This document shows, in pieces, positions 6,533-10,628 of a stretch of 10,628 nt of DNA (within the stretch, counting starts at the first letter, position 1; every line of letters starts with the position of its first letter). Position numbers and translations under genes: made by a program. Below the pieces are notes generated by a model, which was not told the DNA's origin, did no database searches, and worked only from the letters and a program-made list of their open reading frames with translations. Source of the DNA: Mannheimia sp041807705 (lineage in GTDB: Bacteria > Pseudomonadota > Gammaproteobacteria > Enterobacterales > Pasteurellaceae); the NCBI RefSeq assembly GCF_041807705.1, contig NZ_JBGTYY010000047.1, positions 1 through 10,628 of the forward strand. Reading direction: 5' to 3'.

Positions 6533-6874
6533 TTATTTCACAATTTCAACCGGCCCGTGATCGTCGCAATGATCGCCGTGCTGATGATGTAAACGACCAT
6601 CTACAATATAGTCAATATGGTCGCCGTGTGGCACAGCTTCGTGGCCGCAGCCCTCGCCGTGAACATGGTCGCCACAACAATGAACCGCATTACACTCCGC
6701 AGGATTGGTTTCATTCACCTCTAAAACGTGTTCATCGTAGTGATCGCCGTGTTTATGGTGCAGATGCCCGTCGTGTAAATAATCGATATGGTCATTATGT
6801 TTGATTGCGGTATGACCACAGCCTTCACCGTGTTCGTGTTCGTGGTCGTGATGTGGGTGGGTTTTACAAGACAT
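6533..6874 (-). CDS. Histidine-rich, probable metal-binding protein with a tandem duplication
   Basis: This is a 113-residue protein with 27 histidines and 7 cysteines and no signal peptide or membrane segment, so it is probably cytoplasmic. It contains two 35-residue units, 15-49 and 72-106, identical at 25 of 35 positions. Each runs HGEGCGH, DHIDY, DG-L-HH, HGDH and ends D-H. The linker 50-71 adds a CxxxxCC-type cluster (Cys61, Cys66, Cys67). This composition suggests binding of zinc, nickel or copper, as a buffer, chaperone or store; the metal and role are inference. I recall similar short His-rich proteins in other Proteobacteria but no proven function. AAGGAG just upstream of the ATG is a strong ribosome-binding site. 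The gene is monocistronic, with its own promoter and terminator, and divergent from ubiF. No known metal transporter is adjacent. Confidence 0.85.
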   Translation of the reverse strand: MSCKTHPHHDHEHEHGEGCGHTAIKHNDHIDYLHDGHLHHKHGDHYDEHVLEVNETNPAECNAVHCCGDHVHGEGCGHEAVPHGDHIDYIVDGRLHHQHGDHCDDHGPVEIVK

Positions 6875-6909
6875 AAAATACTCCTTTTATAAATGAATAA
6901 ATCGGTTTT

Positions 6910-6938
6910 ATCCTAATCTGAAATGCAATACAATTCAA
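6910..6938 (-). promoter_or_regulatory. Promoter and possible operator of the histidine-rich gene
   Basis: On the minus strand, TTGAAT (6938-6933) and TAGGAT (6915-6910) are 17 bp apart, a reasonable -35/-10 pair about 36 bases before the start codon. Overlapping the -35 and spacer is an imperfect palindrome at 6919-6937 that pairs at 7 of 9 positions (TGAA-TG-A / T-CA-TTCA). That is a plausible place for a repressor such as a metal sensor. It does not closely match the Zur consensus I know, so the regulator is unassigned. Confidence 0.4.
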
Positions 6939-6951
6939 GGCGTTTCAGGCG

Positions 6952-6957
6952 TATATT
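6952..6957 (+). promoter_or_regulatory. Possible ubiF -10 element
   Basis: TATATT lies 23 bases before the ubiF ATG in the short divergent region. No clear -35 is seen at the right distance. This would give a very short leader. The divergent promoter of the histidine-rich gene lies immediately upstream, so the two could share regulation. Confidence 0.3.
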
Positions 6958-6980
6958 AGCTCATTGAAGAGGAAAGAAAA

Positions 6981-8159
6981 ATGAACACTGAATTCGATAT
7001 GATTGTTATCGGCGGCGGTATGATAGGGGCAGCCACAGCGTTAGGATTGGCAAAACAGGGGGTTAAGTTAGCTCTGCTAGAGAAAAATCCGCTGCCGACG
7101 TTTGAGGTAAATTCCGCCTACGATTTACGCATTTCCGCCATCAGTATGGGGTCAATTCAGTTGTTGGAAAAGTTAGGCGTTTGGGAGCAAATTGCCGCAA
7201 TGAGAACTTGCCCTTATACCCAACTTGAAACGTGGGAAATTGAGGGCTTCAACACGCTATTTTCAGCTGCTGATTTAGGTTTGGAAAAGCTTGGCGATAT
7301 GGTCGAAAATAACTTAATCCAAATTGCGTTATGGGAGCAGTTAAAGCAATTTCCAAACTGCGTGCAAGCGGTCGGATTTGAGAAAATTTTTGCAAAAAGA
7401 GAAGAAAACCAATGGCAAATTCAAGTTGATAACCAAACTTTTTCCGCTCCTATTATCATTGCCGCAGATGGAGCAAACTCTCAAGCCCGCCAATGGGCCA
7501 GCATTGGTTTAACGAGCTGGCAATATCGCCAACACTGTTTGCTTGCAACTATCACAACTGAAAAATCCGTTCCAACAGCCACTTGGCAACAATTCTATTC
7601 GAGTGGCCCTCGAGCTTTTTTACCGCTTTCAGGCAATAATGGTTGTGTGGTTTGGTATGATTCTCCACAGTGTATCGCAGCCTTAAAATCCCTTTCCAAA
7701 GAAAAGCTGACCCAAGAAATTCAACGTGAATTTCCTGCTCGTTTACACGAATTAGGGAATATTGAAGTGCAAGCCACAGGAGTATTTCCGCTAACTCGCC
7801 AGCACGCTCAACATTATGTAAAAAACGGTGTGGTATTAGTGGGTGATGCAGCTCACACCATTAACCCACTCGCCGGGCAAGGTGTAAATTTAGGCTTTAA
7901 AGATGTGAAAGTATTACTTGAGGTGGTAGAACAAGCGGTCAAAAAAGGTGAAAATTTTGCAAGTGAAACAGTGCTAAAACGTTATGAACAAAAACGTAAA
8001 CCAGACAATTTGCTAATGCAAACAGGAATGGACGTTTTTTATAAAGCATTTAAAACCGAACTTCTGCCGCTAAAAATTGCTCGTAATTTAGGGTTAATTA
8101 TTGCCGAAAAAGCCACGCCAATTAAAAAACAGGCGTTGAAATATGCGATTGGAATTTAG
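6981..8159 (+). CDS. ubiF: UbiF, FAD-dependent ubiquinone-ring C6 hydroxylase
   Basis: UbiF is the flavin monooxygenase that hydroxylates 2-octaprenyl-3-methyl-6-methoxy-1,4-benzoquinol, a late step in ubiquinone synthesis, at the inner-membrane/cytosol interface. The 392 residues (E. coli about 391) show the FAD dinucleotide motif IVIGGGMIG (8-16), the DG motif ADGANSQAR (162-170) and the GDAAHTINPLAGQGVNLG block (288-305). Sequence specific to UbiF rather than UbiH or UbiI includes DLRISAIS (48-55), GVWEQIAAMR (66-75), QLETWE (81-86), GPRAFLPL (209-216), VWYDSP (224-229) and MQTGMDVFY (346-354). Each aligns with E. coli UbiF from memory. AGAGGA (6968-6973) lies 7 nt before the ATG. It stands alone, divergent from the histidine-rich gene. 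No terminator is obvious downstream. Confidence 0.92.
   Translation: MNTEFDMIVIGGGMIGAATALGLAKQGVKLALLEKNPLPTFEVNSAYDLRISAISMGSIQLLEKLGVWEQIAAMRTCPYTQLETWEIEGFNTLFSAADLGLEKLGDMVENNLIQIALWEQLKQFPNCVQAVGFEKIFAKREENQWQIQVDNQTFSAPIIIAADGANSQARQWASIGLTSWQYRQHCLLATITTEKSVPTATWQQFYSSGPRAFLPLSGNNGCVVWYDSPQCIAALKSLSKEKLTQEIQREFPARLHELGNIEVQATGVFPLTRQHAQHYVKNGVVLVGDAAHTINPLAGQGVNLGFKDVKVLLEVVEQAVKKGENFASETVLKRYEQKRKPDNLLMQTGMDVFYKAFKTELLPLKIARNLGLIIAEKATPIKKQALKYAIGI
7931..7939 (+). other. DNA uptake signal sequence inside ubiF
   Basis: Exact ACAAGCGGT followed by CAAAAAA and AAAATTTTGCAAG, a full-length uptake sequence. A one-mismatch relative, GCAAGCGGT, lies at 7364-7372 in the same gene and carries the same kind of AT-rich extension ending in TTTTTGCAAAAA. 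Confidence 0.85.
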
Positions 8160-8250
8160 TTCCAAATATTTACCTTTTTTACAATTCTCCGCTTATATGT
8201 AAATGTTGTAAATATGTAAAAGATTGCCATTTTTAATTTTAAAATAACGT

Positions 8251-8256
8251 TATAAT
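8251..8256 (+). promoter_or_regulatory. Promoter -10 of the DUF937-OmpA gene
   Basis: A perfect TATAAT in a very AT-rich 169-base intergenic region. The best -35-like hexamer, TTGCCA (8224-8229), is 21 bp upstream, wider than usual, so the -35 is uncertain. Initiation would fall near 8263, giving a leader of about 66 nt. Three TGTAAA direct repeats (8198, 8207, 8215) lie upstream and have no assigned role. Confidence 0.5.
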
Positions 8257-8265
8257 TATCTCTTC

Positions 8266-8290
8266 CATAAGTTTAATGAATTAACTTATG
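8266..8290 (+). promoter_or_regulatory. Stem-loop in the 5' leader of the DUF937-OmpA gene
   Basis: CATAAGTT (8266-8273) and AACTTATG (8283-8290) form a perfect 8-bp inverted repeat with a 9-nt loop. It would sit almost at the 5' end of the predicted transcript and well before AAGGA (8313-8317). A 5'-terminal hairpin of this kind protects E. coli ompA mRNA from decay; the same role here is inference. It could instead be an operator just downstream of the promoter. Confidence 0.45.
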
Positions 8291-8328
8291 TAAATTCGTT
8301 CACTCTATAAATAAGGAACTAAAAACTA

Positions 8329-9894
8329 ATGAATTTCAATTTAAATCAATTATTACAAAATGGCCCGGTTCGAGAATTAATACTTAACCAGGTAGGGAAA
8401 CAGTTTGGCGTAACAAATGAAACAGGCGGTAGTCTTTTAACTAAAGGTTTATCTTTGATCTTGGGAGGTATGAGCCAAAAAGCAAGTAACACTCAAGGTG
8501 CAAACGACTTATTTAATCTCATTAGAAATACCAACCTACAAAGTAATCCATTAGATATCGTAATGGGTAAAACCGATATTGCTACTAACAACAATAATTT
8601 GAGTAACTTATTTGAGCTAGGTAAAAATATTTTACCTAACTTGTTTGGTGATCGTACAGATGTTGTTGCAAGCCACTTAGCAACCAGCACAAATACTAAC
8701 CCTACTATATCTAAAGGTATGTTAGGTTTATTATTACCAATCGTTTTTTCTTTCTTTAAAGATAAGATTTCGAGTGGCTTTGGCTTAAACAATTTCACTA
8801 ATTTATTAGCTGAGCAAACAAGAGCTGTTTCAAATGAATTAGATACCGGAGCGTTAGCAGCATTAGGTTTTGCAAATAAATCATTCAGCGATGTATTAAG
8901 CAATGTTGCTAAAGTAGGTACTGTTTCAATAGCAGCTACAGCACATACAGCAACAGCAAAACCGGCCTCTACAACAACGACAGTAAAAACTGAACCAGCT
9001 AAATCATCTAGCTTAAGCAAGTGGTTAATCGGTGCAGGTATTATCTTAGCTGCCTTATTCGGTATTAAAAGCTGTTCAGATAAAGGTACTACAACAACTG
9101 CGAATGCTCCAGCAGCCCAAACAACCCCGGCAGCTCAAGTTCCGGCAACTGAAACAGTAAAAGTATCTGATGGTTTAGGCAATCTTGCTTGGGAAAAAAC
9201 AGATAAAGACTTAACTGTATCCGGTACAGTTCAAAATGATGGTATTAAAGCAAGTATCTTAGATGCATTCAAAGGTTTAGCAGCTGGTTTACCATTAGTA
9301 GATAAATTAACGGTTGATGCAACAGCAGATAAATTCAGCTTCAACAACTTCTCTGGTTTAGCTGATTTATTCAAAGAATTCCCTGGTGTAAATGGTGCGT
9401 TTGCAGATAAAGTATTAAACCTAGTCGGTGAAGTAAATAGCGAAGATGCAAAAACGAGCTTAGTAGAAAAAGCAAAAGCATTATTAGGCAGCTTATTTAC
9501 GGTAAATGCAGATAAAGTAAACGTAAATGAACCTGAAGCGGAAGTACTTGCCGATATGTCTTTATCAAAATTAGACTTAGACATTATGTTTGCAACAGCA
9601 TCATCTGAAATTAATCCACGTTATTTCCGTCGTTTAAATGCGTTAGCACAATACTTTGTTGAAAACAAACGTACTGGCGAAATTTCGGGTTACACCGATA
9701 ACGTAGGTGATGCAGCAGCAAACCAACAATTATCAGAACAGCGTGCAAAATCAGTGCGTGATTACTTAATCAAACAAGGCGTTCCTGCTGAATCATTAAC
9801 TGCGGTAGGTTACGGTCAAGATAATCCAGTTGCAGATAATAGCACTGAAGAAGGTCGTAAGAGAAACCGTCGTATTGAGTTTAACGTACGATAA
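8329..9894 (+). CDS. Envelope protein: DUF937/YidB-like domain, membrane helix, BON-like segment, OmpA domain
   Basis: The N-terminal part (about 1-190) resembles DUF937/YidB-like proteins: helical and glycine/asparagine-rich, with LLTKGLSLILGGM (36-48) and MLGLLLPIVFSFF (131-143). A Thr/Ala/Lys linker (about 200-228) leads to one hydrophobic helix (232-249). A second low-complexity linker (252-276) leads to a BON-like segment (about 284-400, LTVSGTVQNDGIKASIL). The C terminus (about 412-521) is an OmpA peptidoglycan-binding domain with GYTDNVGD (454-461), LSEQRAKSV (468-476) and NRRIEF (513-518). Asp457 and Arg472 are the likely diaminopimelate contacts. There is no signal peptide, so the helix probably anchors the protein in the inner membrane, with DUF937 in the cytoplasm and the OmpA domain in the periplasm (inference). 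AAGGA lies 11 nt before the ATG. It is a single-gene unit with its own terminator. Function unknown; structural tethering of envelope to cell wall is plausible. Confidence 0.88.
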   Translation: MNFNLNQLLQNGPVRELILNQVGKQFGVTNETGGSLLTKGLSLILGGMSQKASNTQGANDLFNLIRNTNLQSNPLDIVMGKTDIATNNNNLSNLFELGKNILPNLFGDRTDVVASHLATSTNTNPTISKGMLGLLLPIVFSFFKDKISSGFGLNNFTNLLAEQTRAVSNELDTGALAALGFANKSFSDVLSNVAKVGTVSIAATAHTATAKPASTTTTVKTEPAKSSSLSKWLIGAGIILAALFGIKSCSDKGTTTTANAPAAQTTPAAQVPATETVKVSDGLGNLAWEKTDKDLTVSGTVQNDGIKASILDAFKGLAAGLPLVDKLTVDATADKFSFNNFSGLADLFKEFPGVNGAFADKVLNLVGEVNSEDAKTSLVEKAKALLGSLFTVNADKVNVNEPEAEVLADMSLSKLDLDIMFATASSEINPRYFRRLNALAQYFVENKRTGEISGYTDNVGDAAANQQLSEQRAKSVRDYLIKQGVPAESLTAVGYGQDNPVADNSTEEGRKRNRRIEFNVR

Positions 9895-9916
9895 TCTGTA
9901 ACTAACATAAAAAATG

Positions 9917-9954
9917 AAAGCGAGATAAAAAAATTATGTTTATCTCGCTTTTTT
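9917..9954 (+). terminator. Rho-independent terminator of the DUF937-OmpA gene
   Basis: AAAGCGAGATAAA (9917-9929) pairs perfectly with TTTATCTCGCTTT (9939-9951) around a 9-nt loop and ends in six T residues (9949-9954). It starts 22 bases after the stop codon and separates the gene from the insertion sequence to the right. Confidence 0.9.
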
Positions 9955-10027
9955 CATCAGTAATAGCAAAAAGAGAGGAGGAATAATGTGTAGAAGATCA
10001 GACTTGATCTGACAAATCATTATAAAA

Positions 10028-10094
10028 ATGAGAGTTTCCCGTTTAGAATATGAGTGTCTAAAATTCAATCTAAACAAAAAAAGGAAACTCTCAT
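10028..10094 (+). promoter_or_regulatory. Fold-back hairpin covering the transposase ribosome-binding site and start codon
   Basis: ATGAGAGTTTCC (10028-10039) is perfectly complementary to GGAAACTCTCAT (10083-10094). The right arm contains part of the Shine-Dalgarno AAGGA and the first two bases of the ATG. Inside, GTTTAGA (10041-10047) can pair with TCTAAAC (10069-10075) and extend the stem, or its first part can pair with a second TCTAAA (10057-10062). A transcript entering from outside would hide the start, as known for IS10 and IS50. A transcript starting inside the left arm would not. Confidence 0.6.
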
Positions 10095-10628
10095 GTTTTA
10101 TTCTAACAATCCTCTCATTAAACACAAGACTGGTTTGCTTAATTTAGCAGAAGAACTTGGAAATATTTCACAAGCCTGTAAAGCAATCGGAATGAGTCGA
10201 GATACATTCTATCGCTATCAACAAGCAGTGGAACAAGGTGGGGTTGAAGCGCTACTTAATCAAACCCGTCGAGTCCCAAATATTAAAAATCGAGTGGATG
10301 AAAGAGTTGAGCAAGCGGTTGTCAAATTTGCTCTTGATTACCCCACTTATGGACAGGTTCGTGTGAGCAATGAACTTCGTAAGTAAGGTATTTTTGTTTC
10401 TGCTGGCGGTGTTCGTTCCATTTGGCTACGCCATAATCTTGCTAACTTTAAACAGCGTTTAAATGCTCTCGAAAAAGAAGTGGCTGAAAAAGGGATTATC
10501 CTCAGTGAAAGCCAAGTTCAAGCGTTAGAACGTAAAAAAGACGATGATATTGCATGTGGTGAAATTGAGACGGCTCACCCAGGTTATTTAGGCTCACAAG
10601 ATACCTTTTATGTCGGTAATTTAAAAGG
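10093..10628 (+). pseudogene. IS481-family transposase, interrupted by a stop and cut by the window edge
   Basis: The reading frame starts MFYSNNPLIKHKTGLLNLAE at 10093 with AAGGA 7 nt upstream. It contains the N-terminal helix-turn-helix region (about 17-45, with ISQACKAIGMSRDTFYRY) and continues to NELRK (ending 10383). A TAA at 10384-10386 then interrupts it. The same frame continues without a shift (GIFVSAGGVRSIWLRHNLANF, then CGEIETAHPGYLGSQDTFYVG) to the window end, which is standard for this family. One base change from CAA or AAA explains the stop. The catalytic DDE core lies mostly beyond the window. A GTG at 10054 could add 13 residues but lacks a ribosome-binding site. The copy is probably inactive unless the stop is suppressed or a sequencing error. 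Confidence 0.85.

Larger units (their letters stand above)
9987..10628 (+). mobile_element. IS481-family insertion sequence, left part
   Basis: The element is recognised from its transposase, which begins at 10093 and leaves the window. The exact left boundary cannot be fixed without the right end. The most likely terminal region is around 9987-10012, where TGTGTAGAAG is followed by the inverted repeat AGATCA (9995-10000) / TGATCT (10005-10010). The element sits about 30 bases after the terminator of the DUF937-OmpA gene, a neutral landing place. No target duplication can be seen with only one end present. Confidence 0.75.

Noticed and set aside
6502..6804. Open frame of 100 codons on the plus strand opposite the histidine-rich gene
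   Set aside because: It is rich in Arg and Asp because it mirrors repeated His codons. It has no ribosome-binding site or family resemblance, and the minus frame has strong signals.
8198..8220. Three TGTAAA direct repeats upstream of the DUF937-OmpA promoter
   Set aside because: Spacing is irregular (9 and 8 bases) and the region is very AT-rich, so chance is a sufficient explanation.
8493..9584. Two long minus-strand open frames within the DUF937-OmpA gene
   Set aside because: They are low-complexity complements of the real gene with no start signals.

Overview
The window looks like chromosomal DNA from a naturally competent member of the Pasteurellaceae, in the Mannheimia / Actinobacillus pleuropneumoniae branch. 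Three exact copies of the 9-mer ACAAGCGGT, the uptake signal sequence of that branch, lie at 2020, 5831 and 7931. About 0.08 would be expected by chance in a window this size. The competence gene comM is present with a recognisable CRP-S (Sxy-dependent) site. All named proteins resemble gammaproteobacterial families.

Layout. 6-74: a REP-pair (BIME-like) element. 112-2018: dctQ and dctM, the two membrane subunits of a C4-dicarboxylate TRAP transporter, translationally linked and closed by a strong terminator; the binding protein DctP is probably just off the left edge. 2199-4803: menD and menH, consecutive steps of menaquinone synthesis, with a second REP pair between them and a third overlapping the 3' end of menH. 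4867-6399 (minus): comM, the branch-migration helicase of transformation, convergent with menH. 6533-6874 (minus): a small histidine-rich, probably metal-binding protein with a 35-residue duplication; its terminator abuts the comM CRP-S site. 6981-8159: ubiF, a ubiquinone-ring hydroxylase, divergent from the histidine-rich gene. 8329-9894: an envelope protein joining a DUF937/YidB-like domain, one membrane helix, a BON-like segment and an OmpA peptidoglycan-binding domain, with its own promoter, 5' UTR hairpin and terminator. From about 9987 to the right edge: the left end of an IS481-family insertion sequence whose transposase carries an in-frame stop and runs out of the window.

How the genes fit together. 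Most are housekeeping: dicarboxylate uptake and both the menaquinone and ubiquinone branches point to a flexible respiratory metabolism (inference). No defence system, CRISPR array or phage region is visible. The less ordinary material is in the small structures. There are three REP pairs whose stems have diverged by compensating changes. One of them has supplied the last 15 codons and stop of menH, and another separates menD from a menH start that has no visible ribosome-binding site. The CRP-S site is packed against a neighbouring terminator. In the insertion sequence, a fold-back hairpin covers the ribosome-binding site and start codon of the transposase. I see no clearly new biological system; the DUF937-OmpA protein and the histidine-rich protein are the genes whose function is least defined.
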